64,000 nucleotides of DNA from Bin87 sp965261195. Lineage in GTDB: Bacteria > Chloroflexota > Dehalococcoidia > Lucifugimonadales > UBA3495. The position numbers and the translations under genes were made by a program. This document shows, piece after piece, positions 35,427-45,891 of this stretch (its first letter is position 1; each line of letters starts with the position of its first letter). Location: assembly GCA_965261195.1 (NCBI GenBank), contig OZ253455.1:248001-312000 (forward strand), written 5' to 3'. The notes under the pieces are model-generated. The model was not told the DNA's origin, searched no databases, and worked only from the letters and a program-made list of their open reading frames with translations.

Positions 35427-36722
35427 ATGAAGGCAACAGCAATGAAACCGACGACACTGCAGTACCCGGCCAGTACATCAAAAGCCGGCTACCGCCAACT
35501 CGAACAGACGATGCTACAGATGGGCCACCTCCGCAACGCTCTGATCCGACACCGCGACAGCGCACGCGGAGCACATCGACACACCTTCAACCTGAACCTG
35601 CAGAACGCCCACCTCACGGACCTGCACCGCCACGACCCGACATTCAAGAAGTATGCCCGCCGACTGCTGGAGTCGGTCGCCCGTGAGGTCAACAAGTCCT
35701 ACCGCACCTACTTCAAACATCCCGACGTCGGCCGGCCCAACACCGCAAGTCCATACCAGAACCGCACGCTCGAGATATCCGAGCCCAGCGTCGAGCACCT
35801 CAAAGTGAAGCCGAACGGCTGGGCCACCATACGGATCAAGGGACTACCCACCATCAGGTTGCAGACCGACGAGCGGATGCCCACAGACGCGCAGCCACGA
35901 GCGATCAGGATCACGCTGAAGCCGCGCCGGCTGGTCGTATCACTGGTATATCAGCAGGAGCCCAAAGAACTCGGTGAACCGCCAAAGCAGTCGGTGGGCA
36001 TCGACCCCGGCGTGAAACACAACATCACGGCCGTCAGTGATGACGGCGCCGTTTTGCAGATACCAAGCTTCGACAGCCGCCCGCACCGCAAGGTCAAGCG
36101 CCGTCTGCTCCGCAAGCTACAGCGGCAACGCGACGCCGCACTGAAAGACGGCCGCGCACGTTTCACCAGCCAAAAAAGCACCATCGGCACAATCAAACGG
36201 CGGTTTCGCTGGATCGAAGGACCTTCGAAGAACTACCTCAAGACCCTGGCCGAGCTCCGACGAGTTGAGCAGAAGCGCCAGGACAGCATGAGAGGTTACC
36301 AGCACCGTCTTTCACATCAGCTAGTACGGAACCACCAAGTCGTCTGCATCGAGGACACGCAAACGAGCAACATGACCCGCTCCACCAAGGGCACCGCAGA
36401 AGAACCGGGCACCAACGTGAGCCAAAAGACTGGCCTCAACCGGTCAATACTCGCGCAAGGCTGGTACGGCCTACGAACCAAGCTGGAGTACAAGGCCGAA
36501 TGGTACGGAAGGCAATTCGTCCCAGTACCCGCGCACCACACCAGCCAACGTTGCTCGGCATGTGGCCACGTCGCTGCCAGTAACCGACTGAGCCAATCAG
36601 TCTTCCGGTGCGCGAATTGCGGCCATGCAGCCAACGCCGACGTGAATGCGGCAGAGAACATCAGGCGCCAGGGCCTCGACATCCTGGCCAGGGCAGGAGC
36701 ACCCCTGGGTGTACCGCCATAG
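35427..36722 (+). CDS. tnpB: TnpB RNA-guided nuclease
   Basis: About 431 residues (alternative ATG at 35442). RuvC-I Asp is in VGIDPGVKHNITAV, the Glu in HQVVCIEDTQTSNM, the zinc ribbon is CSACGHVAASNRLSQSVFRC followed by ANCGH, and the last Asp is in ANADVNAAENI. All catalytic positions are present and the frame is intact, so this is the only clearly complete RNA-guided nuclease in the window besides tnpB 2. It acts as a DNA nuclease guided by an RNA from the 3' end of its own element. Confidence 0.93.
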   Translation: MKATAMKPTTLQYPASTSKAGYRQLEQTMLQMGHLRNALIRHRDSARGAHRHTFNLNLQNAHLTDLHRHDPTFKKYARRLLESVAREVNKSYRTYFKHPDVGRPNTASPYQNRTLEISEPSVEHLKVKPNGWATIRIKGLPTIRLQTDERMPTDAQPRAIRITLKPRRLVVSLVYQQEPKELGEPPKQSVGIDPGVKHNITAVSDDGAVLQIPSFDSRPHRKVKRRLLRKLQRQRDAALKDGRARFTSQKSTIGTIKRRFRWIEGPSKNYLKTLAELRRVEQKRQDSMRGYQHRLSHQLVRNHQVVCIEDTQTSNMTRSTKGTAEEPGTNVSQKTGLNRSILAQGWYGLRTKLEYKAEWYGRQFVPVPAHHTSQRCSACGHVAASNRLSQSVFRCANCGHAANADVNAAENIRRQGLDILARAGAPLGVPP

Positions 36723-36821
36723 GCCCCTGAGGGCCAGTAAGCGCGACACAACCCCGCCGCAAGGCAGGGATAGCGCTGTACACATGAACTCGCTCTACCG
36801 CGGTAGTAGCGAAATTTCCTA
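36600..36821 (+). ncRNA. Putative TnpB guide RNA (reRNA) region
   Basis: By analogy with known TnpB systems, the RNA overlaps the 3' end of tnpB and the right end of the element, here with a hairpin CTACCGCGGTAG (36795-36806) next to the end repeat. The guide would be copied from the flank to the right of the element end (about 36822 onward). Placement is inference. Confidence 0.45.
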
Positions 36822-36931
36822 GCAACAGGAATAACGCTGCACCCCGCCAGCAACGTCCCGCCTTCAGCCGTGGCTCCGACGCCTTCGCCGGGGCCACGCT
36901 TCATGTTCCAGCACCCGAGGAGACGACAACC

Positions 36932-37684
36932 TTGACCACCATCCCGGCACCCAGCCAGACCCCGCAGCTCTACGAAATACAGCTGCCGGACATCTACGCC
37001 CTATGCGACGCCTGGGCGATCGACACCTACGGACACCCGGACATGCCCCGCACGGACCTGCTGGCGTTCCTGTCCATCACCGCCCCCATCACGACCGTCA
37101 AGGCGATCCGCGCCCACCTGACGGTACGCAAGGAGGCGGGCACCGCCTACATCACCCCCTACGGCAACGAGATCGAGCCGGCAGACGACCAGCGCCGCAC
37201 CGCCCACCTGCGTCTCCTGCTGGATCCCCAGATCTGGCAGACCCGCCTGCCGTCCCTCCGCCGCCATCACCACCTGGTGCTGGCCCGGCGCGACCCACTA
37301 CCCGATGAAAGCGGAGAGGACCAGACCGACACCTTCTACTGCTTCGCCCGCTCCCCCGCCGGCGGCGCCACGTCATTCTACCGACAGTTCACGAGCCGCA
37401 GCCCCACGCCGTCGATTCCACAATGGGCGCCCCAACTCTGGCAATACCTCCTCGACAGCGGCGGGGCGCGACCCCTGGAGACACGCGGAATCAGCGGCTG
37501 GCGCTGCGACATCAACTACGCACAGTTCGAGGAACACATCTGCCGAGAAGTCGCCAACCGCCACCTGCCGGTCAACATCGTAACTGTTCAGAGTTGCGGG
37601 GATCTGCCGACTATTCGGCCTATTGTGGAGGGGCAGCCAAGCACGAATTTCCAAAGCAAACCGTTGCCGTCCCCTCAACCCTGA
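36932..37684 (+). CDS. Hypothetical protein, C-terminus rewritten by MITE 2
   Basis: TTG start at 36932 after GAGGAGACGAC. The original protein ended VNINAAG about 37708; MITE 2 now replaces the last four residues with about 36 MITE-encoded ones. The protein has an Asp/Leu-rich N-terminus (PDIYALCDAWAID), an HTH-like IRAHLTVRKE and a compact middle. No family recognised. An internal insertion of only a few C-terminal residues may leave it functional. Confidence 0.65.
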   Translation: MTTIPAPSQTPQLYEIQLPDIYALCDAWAIDTYGHPDMPRTDLLAFLSITAPITTVKAIRAHLTVRKEAGTAYITPYGNEIEPADDQRRTAHLRLLLDPQIWQTRLPSLRRHHHLVLARRDPLPDESGEDQTDTFYCFARSPAGGATSFYRQFTSRSPTPSIPQWAPQLWQYLLDSGGARPLETRGISGWRCDINYAQFEEHICREVANRHLPVNIVTVQSCGDLPTIRPIVEGQPSTNFQSKPLPSPQP

Positions 37685-37692
37685 ACAGTTAC
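37580..37692 (+). mobile_element. IS66-type MITE, copy 2 (113 bp)
   Basis: Same 113-bp sequence as copy 1 with duplication TCAACATC at 37572-37579 and 37693-37700. Inserted at the 3' end of the 36932 gene. Confidence 0.93.
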
Positions 37693-37745
37693 TCAACATC
37701 AACGCCGCTGGCTGAACCTCAACCAACAGGAGACCAGGAAAAACC

Positions 37746-40700
37746 ATGCGAAAAGAAGGATGGGCAAATCAGGGATACTACCCAACCCCCGAGCGGGTGA
37801 CGTCAATCGTAGCATCCTCCGTCACCATGCTCCCCTACCGGCGCGTCCCGATCACCGACGACTGCATCGACCAGTGCCGCATCCTGGACCCCTGCTGCGG
37901 CGAGGGCATCGCCGTCCAGCAGTTCGGAGAGATCCTCGAGCAGCGCGGCAATTCCAAGTTCCAGACGTTCATCTACGGCCTGGAGATCAACCGTGACCGG
38001 GCCAACAAAGCACGTGCCGTGCTCGACCAGGTGTGGAACGCCGACATCGACCAGACCCGCATCTACCCGGACACCTACCACTGCCTCTGGCTGAACCCGC
38101 CCTACGACTGGGACCGCGACCCCGAGACGGACACCACTCAGCGCCTCGAGAGCCGCTTCCTGCATAAATCCACGCCCGGCCTCGTCCCGACCGGACTGCT
38201 GGTCTACATCATCCCCTACCACGTACTGGCCCACGACGCACATTACCTGGTAACGCATTACGACCACATCAACGTGCTCCGGTTCCCGGACCCCGAGTAC
38301 GAAGATTACCACCAGGTGGTGGTCACCGCGCGGAAACGGCACGCTCCGGCCCAGATCATGCCCAGCGACCCGCAGGTCGGAGACCTCAGAAGCCAGGCCC
38401 ACGACCTCAACTTACCCATTCCAATGCAGGAGCTAACCGGCCGGCGACCACTGCGCCTGGAGATCGTCTCCAACAGTTCACCCTACCTATACCCGCCCCT
38501 CCGCGTCCTGCGCTACGCTCCCGACGAGGTCCACAACGCCCTCCAGAACGATGGACTGTGGCATAAGCGCGAGATGCGCGACCTGTTGGACAGCAACCAC
38601 GACGCCACCCGGATACGCCCCCTCGAGCAGCTGCCGGCCGGCCACGCCGCGATGGCAGCCGCCAACAGCATGGTGGACAACGCGCTCATCCCAGGCGCCA
38701 CCGACCAAGACGATCCCATCATTGTCCGTGGTTTCTTCCGCAAGCGCAGCAGGGAAACGATGCGCACCGAGGACATCGTCGTCCGCACCGACCACTTCGA
38801 GTCCAACATCCGCGCCATGAACGCCGTCACCGGCCAGATCGATGAGGTGGGGTCAGACCCCCAGGGCCTGAAAACCTTCATGGACACCTATGGCCCAGCG
38901 ATCCGCCGCCATATCGATATCGCCTACCCGCCCGCCATCGACCTCGATTCGCCGGCCTGCAGCGCCATCCGCGAACGCATATCCGAGCTCAGACGGCCCC
39001 TCATCGGCAAGCAGCTCAACGCCGCCACCATCGGCGCCGCACACCTCAAGAAGAACCGTCACCTCAACCTGTACTTCACCCAGGGGTCCGGCAAGACGTG
39101 CACCGCATACGGCGTCGCCCATGGCATCGAGGCCAGCACCGTCGCCGTCATGACGCCCAGCCGCGTCATCCGCAACTGGATAACCGAGATCCGGTCCGTG
39201 TGGCCCGACGCATTCGTCCGGGTGGTGGACAACAAGAAACCCATCGGCACCCGCCGGCCGGCCAACGCCACCGAGCTCACCCGCCGCCCCGCGCCGTTCG
39301 CCCGCGCTTCCCTCGAGGAAATACGACGCATGGAGTCCTGGGCCACCCCCGATACCCCCATCTGGGTCCTGTTCAAGAAGGACGCCGCCAGAAGCACCTA
39401 TCCCACCCAGCAGGGGCTACGCTGGATCGGCGACGACAGCATCGAGCCGTTCCGTCCACTGCGCCACCTGGCCCAGACCGAGCAGGACACGAGATCCCAC
39501 GCCACCGCTCCATTCCGTCGCGACAACGGCCCGGACGAATCCAACCGCCCCGTCCCCATCCTCTTCCGGGACCAGTACGGCAAGACCCACGCCCTGCCTG
39601 AAGATAACCTCCCGGTCGGCACCTGCCCCAATTGCTGGTATCCGATCACGATCCACGAGAAATGGAACCCCAGGGACCGCAACGCCGTCTGCCTCAACGA
39701 ACGCCGCCGGTACGAACGCACCGTCAACCCGGAGCAACTCGAACAATACCGGGCCGAGGCCAAGGAGCAAGGCCGAGTCGCCGGCCGCTACGGCGGCACC
39801 TGGTTATCCACGCACCAAGCAACGGTCACGCCCGAGACACTGAGCGCCGACCAGCAGCGTTACAACCGCTGGCATCCCGCGTGGCTCGCCACCCAGACGG
39901 AAGAGGACGAGGAAGGCTACCCGGCAGATCTCCCGCCGTATTGCGGCGCCAACATCGCCCACGCCGCACGCAACGGCAGAGGCCGAGCCACATACTCGTA
40001 CGGCGACTACGCTTCCCGCTACCTCCGCCATTGGTTTGACGTTTTCATCATCGACGAGGCTCAGGACTACAAGGCCCGCGAAACCGCACAGGGCGAGACC
40101 GCCCGACGTCTCGCCCAGCGGTCGAAGAAGACCATCTCCCTGACGGGAACCCCGTTCGGCGGCAAGGTGTCGGAGCTGTTCTTCCTGCTCGCCGCCCTCC
40201 ATCCAGGCTTCAACGACCAGTACAACTACCGCGAGCTGGCCGCATTCCGCCGCGCCTACGGCCGGGAGGAAACCACCTACAACGTCGCCGACGATGGTTC
40301 AGGAGCCGCGGTCGGATCCCACAGCCGCCGCCGGGAGACCAAAGCCTCCAGCCGGGAGATTCCCGGCTACCACCCCGCGCTCCTGGAACTTTATTGGGAA
40401 AACACCATCTTCATGGACATCCAGGACGTCGACCCCAGCCGACAGCTGCCGACCCTCACCCAGAGGGCGCACCTCCTGCCCATGGACGCCAAGCCCCAGC
40501 AGATCGACGGCGCCGAACTCTCCCAGCAGACGGCCTACGAAACCCTCGACGACGCGCTCACCCAGCACGTCAAGAGCTATCTCCAGAAGGGCTCCAAACG
40601 GCCCCTCAGCCAGTACCTGCAGGAGACCACTCACCTATCCGGAGAACTGCTGGCAAGGCACCCAGCCGGAGGACCCCATCACCCGCGATCCCATCATCGT

Positions 40701-41463
40701 CATGCCTCCGCTCAGGGAGGACTACCTGTACCCCAAGGAACGCGCCCTCCTGGAGCTGGTGACAGACCAGCGCGCCCGCAACCGACGCTGCCTCGTCTAC
40801 TGCACCCACACCGGACGCCGCGACACGACCGCCCGGCTGATGGAGATCCTGAAGCAGCACGACTTCCGCGTTTTGCAGCTGAAGGCCGGCACCGTCGATT
40901 CCGAGGAACGCGCCGAGTGGCTGGCCCGCGAGGCGGAGCGCAACGACATCATCATTTGCCACCCGAAACTGGTCGAGACCGGCGTCAATTTGTTGGAATA
41001 TCCGACCATCATCTGGTTTGAAATAGAATACAGCATATTCACCACGGAGCAGGCCAGCGCCCGTTCCTACCGGATCAACCAGCACCGCCCCGTCGAGATC
41101 TACTACCTGGCTTACCAGAACACGATGCAGGAGAGAGCCCTCCGCATCATCGCCCGGAAGGCGGACGTCAGCCGCACATTCCACGGCGACCTTTCCAAGA
41201 ACGGGCTGTCCGCATTCAACCCGGATCCCGACGACATCCGTGAGCAACTGGCCCGCGAACTGCTGCGCAACGGACACCACGACCCGGACCCGGACTTCAA
41301 CGACACGTCCATCGAGGACCTACTCGCCTCCAAGGACCTGCAGGGCGCCGAATACACGTTCAAGCCCGAGCCCGAGCCAGTCGCCGTCCGGGTACCCGCC
41401 CCACCCGCTCCCAACAACTGGGACAACCAGGGTGCGCGGCAGCTCTCCATGCTTTTCGACTGA
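37746..41463 (+). pseudogene. DNA adenine methyltransferase fused to SF2 helicase, one frameshift
   Basis: One gene of about 1239 codons. The methyltransferase lobe has ILDPCCGEG (AdoMet loop, about residue 50) and WLNPPYDWD (catalytic NPPY, about 117). The helicase lobe has YFTQGSGKT (about 445), a TPSRVIRNW segment, FIIDEAQDYKARE (about 767) and SLTGTPFGG. The second RecA lobe, CLVYCTHTGRRDTTARL ... ARSYRINQHRPVEIYYLAY, lies in the next frame. The two frames separate near 40660-40680, where one extra base, or a +1 shift, is needed. Cys pairs at 629-667 may bind zinc. Comparable methylase-helicase fusions occur in phages and plasmids (DarB-like, type ISP-like). It precedes a GmrSD-like gene by 73 bp. 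Confidence 0.82.
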
Positions 41464-41536
41464 CGCTGGCGCAACCCGACCCGAACCGGCGGCCATAATC
41501 ACATCAACGAGCCACCATGCTCAACAGGAGGTCCAA

Positions 41537-43336
41537 ATGGACGCCGAGGTCAAAACCATAGAGCAGCTTTTCTCCCAGCCGGTCCAGTACGTGATACCCC
41601 AGTTCCAGAGGTTTTACGACTGGGAGAAGGAAAAGCAGTGGGAACCGCTTTGGGATGACGTACGAAACGTCGCCGAGGCTGTCCTCGCCCACGACCCAGA
41701 GAAAGACCAGCGAGTCCCGCCCCATTTCATGGGCTCGCTGGTCCTACAAGGCGAACCCATGCCCAACAAAGGCGTACCGACCGAACTCGGACGGCGCCAG
41801 ATAGTGGTCGACGGACAGCAGCGCCTCACCACCATCCAGGTCCTGGCCCGCGCCATCATTGGCGCAGCCGACGCCCTCGGCCACGACCAAGAGGTCGAGC
41901 CCCTGCGTGTCCTGATCGCCAACATCGGCCTCCCCGACGATTGGCGCTACAAGGTTCTGCAGGCACACCCCAGAGACGTCGCCGCCTACCAGAACCTGAT
42001 GAACGAAGACCACGGAGACAAGTCCTTCAGAGACACGCCCATCCTCGGCCACGACCGCGACATCCCGGCCTGCCATAACTACCTGACCCAAATGGCGTCC
42101 GAATACCTCGACCCCGACGACCCGGACCTCCGCGCCCGACAGGTCCACGCCCTCCAGCAGACGATCTGCCAGCACCTCCAGTTCGCGATACTTACCCTGG
42201 ACGACGACGAGCAGCCGAACATGGTGTTCGAGACCATCAACGCCCGCGGTCAGGGACTCGCCGAACACCAGCTGGTGAAGAGCACGGTCATGTACCAGGC
42301 CGGCGTCAGCCTCGACGGCGAAACGGCCAACAAGTGCTGGCACGCCTTCGACGACGACAACTGGTGGGGCGCCCAGAATCAGGACACCGGACACATCAGC
42401 AAGTTCCTCGCCGCCTGGCTGGCGTCCGCCCGGCTCAAGAACGTCCAGACGCAGCGAATTTCCGCCGAGTTCCGCGCCTTCGTCAACCAGTGGAAACGGG
42501 ACCAGGACAACGTGTGGCCCGCGTTCGACCTCATGAACCACGCCGGCCTCACGTACCACAACATCATCACCCGAGCCGACAAGGACTACGGTCTCTTCCA
42601 CGCCGACATGACGGCCATCAACGCCCAGTTCACGATGTCCGCTTGCCTGTGGATGATGGAGCCAGCCAATGGCCTCGACCCAGAGGAAGCGGAGAGGATC
42701 ATCGAACTCCTGGAGAGTTACGCCTTCCGGCGGGCGCTGGTCGGCAGATCGACCAACTTCCTGCCCATCATACTTACCATGCACCAGGCGGCCCAAAACA
42801 GACAGGACATCAGGGAGAAGGTACGCGACTCCATACGGGATCTCACCTCCGCCCGGCCCGAGTACTGGCCCGAGGACAAGTTCATCAAGGAGCACGTCGC
42901 GCTCAACTCATGCAAGGCCGGCAAGCCGATCCGCACCATCCTGCGGCGTGTTGAGGATCACCTGAGAGCCGAAGCGCCAGCCACGCCGCTCCCTCCCGAC
43001 GCCACGCTCAGCGACCATCACCTGATGCCCACCGCTCCCAGCCAATGGGATCCGGCCGGGAACTGGCCCGTCAGCAGAGGCAACCGGTCTGCCGCCACCG
43101 CCCGCCGCAGCGCCCTCGTCAACCAGATTGGCAACATCACGATCATCGCCGGCAAGCGCAGCCAACTGAAGAGCAAGGAAACCGTTCCCTGGACGCAGAA
43201 GCGCGACCTTCTGCAGGCCGGCACCACCCTTCACATCAACGAAGAACTCCTCGACATGGAGACCTGGGACGAGGACGCCATCCAAGCACGGAGCTCCCAT
43301 ATAGCCGACCTGGCGACCCAGATCTGGCGCCGCTAA
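41537..43336 (+). CDS. DUF262/DUF1524 protein (GmrSD-like restriction family)
   Basis: 599 residues. The N-terminal DUF262 domain shows YVIPQFQRFYDWE and the nucleotide-binding signature VVDGQQRLTTIQVLA (about 90), then VFETINARGQGLAEHQLV. The C-terminus carries a DUF1524-type HNH-like stretch: SDHHLMP (about 492) and NQIGNITIIAGKRSQLKSKE, with Asn and Lys spaced as in the family. GmrSD proteins are NTP-dependent nucleases cutting modified DNA. Start ATG follows AACAGGAGG. Its adjacency to the methylase-helicase suggests one module; whether defence or counter-defence cannot be told. Confidence 0.88.
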   Translation: MDAEVKTIEQLFSQPVQYVIPQFQRFYDWEKEKQWEPLWDDVRNVAEAVLAHDPEKDQRVPPHFMGSLVLQGEPMPNKGVPTELGRRQIVVDGQQRLTTIQVLARAIIGAADALGHDQEVEPLRVLIANIGLPDDWRYKVLQAHPRDVAAYQNLMNEDHGDKSFRDTPILGHDRDIPACHNYLTQMASEYLDPDDPDLRARQVHALQQTICQHLQFAILTLDDDEQPNMVFETINARGQGLAEHQLVKSTVMYQAGVSLDGETANKCWHAFDDDNWWGAQNQDTGHISKFLAAWLASARLKNVQTQRISAEFRAFVNQWKRDQDNVWPAFDLMNHAGLTYHNIITRADKDYGLFHADMTAINAQFTMSACLWMMEPANGLDPEEAERIIELLESYAFRRALVGRSTNFLPIILTMHQAAQNRQDIREKVRDSIRDLTSARPEYWPEDKFIKEHVALNSCKAGKPIRTILRRVEDHLRAEAPATPLPPDATLSDHHLMPTAPSQWDPAGNWPVSRGNRSAATARRSALVNQIGNITIIAGKRSQLKSKETVPWTQKRDLLQAGTTLHINEELLDMETWDEDAIQARSSHIADLATQIWRR

Positions 43337-43422
43337 CCGACGCGGGCATCGCCCCCGCCATATCTCCGGCTACCGCGCTCCGCTGAACCAACACCAGAGC
43401 CCAAAACCGGAGGTATCACCCC

Positions 43423-44301
43423 ATGCTCACCGACAAGTGGACGCCCCTACACTGGCGTCACGGCTGCTGGGTCAACGCACACACCAGATCCAACGGAGCC
43501 GCCGTCAAGCGACACTGGCGCGCCGGATCCAACGTCCGCGGCCACTACTCGGCCAACAATCCAGACCAATTCAGACAGCCCGGCAACGCACGGTCCGGTG
43601 TTCCCAAGGCCCGCCGCATCGCCTGGCCACGTCCCGCCAAACCGAACCACGCCACTCCCATCGTGGTCCCGCCCAGCCTCAACAATGCCGCCCTCGCATT
43701 GGCCCTGGCCCGCAACCCCAGCTACCAGGTCCAGCCCCAACCCCAAGGCGACCGACCCCACGGTCTCGCCGCCCTGGTTGCAGTCATATACACCGACGCC
43801 GACGGACAGAGAAACCTGCAGTCGGGGCTCACCACCGCGATGGGCGCTGTCACCATCCCGGACCACGCCCTGCAGATAACGCTGGAATGCTCCATCGAGA
43901 TGCCAGGCGCGCAGACGGCAATCCTCCGCCTCGACACGCCGGTGTTCTTCAACGCAGACCAGACGGTCGCCACCGCCCACGGCCACCAGGTCAACCCCGA
44001 GCAGGTCAACCGTATCCTGGAACGCCTGACGCCCGCCAGCCAGGAACCGGCCGCCAGAGCCCGCCAGCGCAACGCCGTACGCCAGTCCCTGGGCGCCAAC
44101 GACCCGGAGCAGGCGGTACGCCACGCCATCACGGATATCCTCACCCTGGCGGCGCCCCCGGACCTCAATCTAACCCAGCCGGTGACCATCCCATGCCCCG
44201 GCACCGGCTACGCCATCACGGTCCATCCACTGCACGCGGAGCCAGTCCAAAACTCCCCCGGGAAGCGCCGCCGCAAAGCCGACCCGACCAGTGCCCGATA
44301 A
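43423..44301 (+). CDS. Hypothetical protein
   Basis: 292 residues, starting MLTDKWTPLHWRHGCWVNAH after ACCGGAGG. A basic N-terminal segment contains HWRAGSNVRGHY, a middle beta-rich part GAVTIPDHALQITLECSI, and a basic tail GKRRRKADP. It has no recognised domain, although a motif like WV..HTRSNG..V..H.R is common in small phage proteins of the ParB/packaging neighbourhood. Confidence 0.65.
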   Translation: MLTDKWTPLHWRHGCWVNAHTRSNGAAVKRHWRAGSNVRGHYSANNPDQFRQPGNARSGVPKARRIAWPRPAKPNHATPIVVPPSLNNAALALALARNPSYQVQPQPQGDRPHGLAALVAVIYTDADGQRNLQSGLTTAMGAVTIPDHALQITLECSIEMPGAQTAILRLDTPVFFNADQTVATAHGHQVNPEQVNRILERLTPASQEPAARARQRNAVRQSLGANDPEQAVRHAITDILTLAAPPDLNLTQPVTIPCPGTGYAITVHPLHAEPVQNSPGKRRRKADPTSAR

Positions 44302-44348
44302 TCACCGCACACCGCGCGTGAAACCATCCGAGCACGGAGTCACCACCC

Positions 44349-45059
44349 ATGACGACCCTTCCCATCCCTTATCAGCCCATCCAGAGATGGACCATCGCGA
44401 CCACCGCTACCCTTGAGCAGTACTCACAGGCCCTCACCAACCTGGCGGACGCCGTCCCGCAGTGGATCAGCCGGATGCAACAGCGTCGCATCCACCATGC
44501 CGAGCCCGAAGCCCGCGTCAGAGACAACGCCATCCTGGCCAGCATCCTGCTCATGGAGAACGAGATCCTACGACTGCGACGCAAGCCAAACCGAGACCTG
44601 AGCGCAATCCTGCACGCCGCCCCCCGCCAGTATCCCCCAGACCTCCACGAACTCGTCGATCACCTGATTGACCTCAGCGACGCTCTTTTCGCCCCTCCCG
44701 ACGACCGCGTCATCACCCCATGCTGGTTCGACCACGCCGTCGTGCCCGGCTCCGAGTCCGTCCTGCTCCAGGACATCCACACCATCTGGAAAGAACACTA
44801 CGACAGGATCACCCAGGACACAGAGCTGATCGCGCCCTTCTACTACGACTGGCCCACCGCCATCAACCAGGAAGCCCTGCCGCCCCGGGTCGCCGTGCGG
44901 CATAGCCACAGCAGCCGCCAGGGCTGGACCGGCGTCTCACTCCAACCCGAAGCCGCCTACGACGCGATATTCAAGATCGCACAGGTCAAGCGCGCCGGCC
45001 ACCGGATCATGAGCCAGGACACCGCGCGACGCACCGCCCGCCCTTCCGTCCCGGCGTGA
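44349..45059 (+). CDS. Hypothetical protein, helical
   Basis: 236 residues, starting MTTLPIPYQPIQRWTIATT. Mostly helical, with conserved-looking Trp/Tyr segments FYYDWPTAINQEALPPRVAV near the C-terminus. No recognised family. The 140 bp between its stop and the tmk start hold only GC-rich sequence. Confidence 0.62.
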   Translation: MTTLPIPYQPIQRWTIATTATLEQYSQALTNLADAVPQWISRMQQRRIHHAEPEARVRDNAILASILLMENEILRLRRKPNRDLSAILHAAPRQYPPDLHELVDHLIDLSDALFAPPDDRVITPCWFDHAVVPGSESVLLQDIHTIWKEHYDRITQDTELIAPFYYDWPTAINQEALPPRVAVRHSHSSRQGWTGVSLQPEAAYDAIFKIAQVKRAGHRIMSQDTARRTARPSVPA

Positions 45060-45199
45060 CCTCCGCTGGCGAGCCGCCGAGCAGGAGCCTGCGCCACGTG
45101 CGGAGAGCTCTCTCCGACGCGTTCTCGCCGGCCCGGCGCCTCGTCGCCTCCGCGCGGCGGGGCGCATCGAGCCCACCCCAACGCAGGGAGAACATACCC

Positions 45200-45847
45200 T
45201 TGAACGAAACACAAGAACTCACCGGCCTGCTCATCGCCCTTGAAGGACTCGACGGGTCCGGAAAAACCACCCAGGCAACCCGAATCACCCGCGAGCTGCA
45301 GAGACGCGGACACTCCGTATCCCAATACAAGGAACCGGGCGATACCCCCACGGGCCGATTCCTGCAACGATACCTGAGCGACGGCGGACCACAACACCCC
45401 GTCGCCGCCGCCGGCCTGTTCCTCGCCGCCCACGCCGAGATCATGCACGACGCGATCCTGCCCGACCTCCACGCCGGCCGCATCGTGATCATGGACCGCT
45501 TCACGCCGTCGTGTCTGGCCTACCAATGCTTCCGAGACCACGTTCCCGAAGCTCCGATCCTGCAACTCCACCACCATGTCCAGCCGCCCCCCCTGCCGGC
45601 ACACTATCTCTTCCTCGACCTCAAACCCGAAGTTTCCGTCGCCCGCAGCCAGGGACGCCACGACCAAGGCCACGACCCCAACGAGCTCGCGGACCAGGAA
45701 GCCCGCGCCATCACCCGCCACGGCTATCTTCACCAGATATCCCGAGACCCGGACCACTGGAGCATCATCGACGCCAACGCGTCCTGGGACTCCGTCGCCT
45801 ACCGCATCCTGGCCGAGTGTCTGGACATCATCAGCAACCGCATCTGA
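45200..45847 (+). CDS. tmk: Thymidylate kinase
   Basis: 215 residues; TTG start at 45200 preceded by AGGGAG, better than the earlier GTG at 45056 because homology starts at GLLIALEGLDGSGKTTQ. P-loop GLDGSGKTT is followed by the DR-x motif IVIMDRFTPSCLAYQ, with FLDLKPEVSVARSQGR and a LID-like RSQGRHDQG. It phosphorylates dTMP to dTDP and complements NrdJ in supplying dNTPs. Confidence 0.92.
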   Translation: MNETQELTGLLIALEGLDGSGKTTQATRITRELQRRGHSVSQYKEPGDTPTGRFLQRYLSDGGPQHPVAAAGLFLAAHAEIMHDAILPDLHAGRIVIMDRFTPSCLAYQCFRDHVPEAPILQLHHHVQPPPLPAHYLFLDLKPEVSVARSQGRHDQGHDPNELADQEARAITRHGYLHQISRDPDHWSIIDANASWDSVAYRILAECLDIISNRI

Positions 45848-45891
45848 CACACCACAGCGGTCAAACGCCACGACACCAAGGACCAGAACAC

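Larger units (their letters stand above)
35382..36823 (+). mobile_element. TnpB element 1 with inverted repeats and 7-bp flanking repeat
   Basis: The left end TAGGCGATTTCGCTACT is inversely matched at the right by AGTAGCGAAATTTCCTA (36805-36821). AACAGGA occurs immediately left (35375-35381) and right (36824-36830). It carries only tnpB. As in the IscB elements here, the ends read TAGG inward and no transposase is encoded. Confidence 0.7.
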
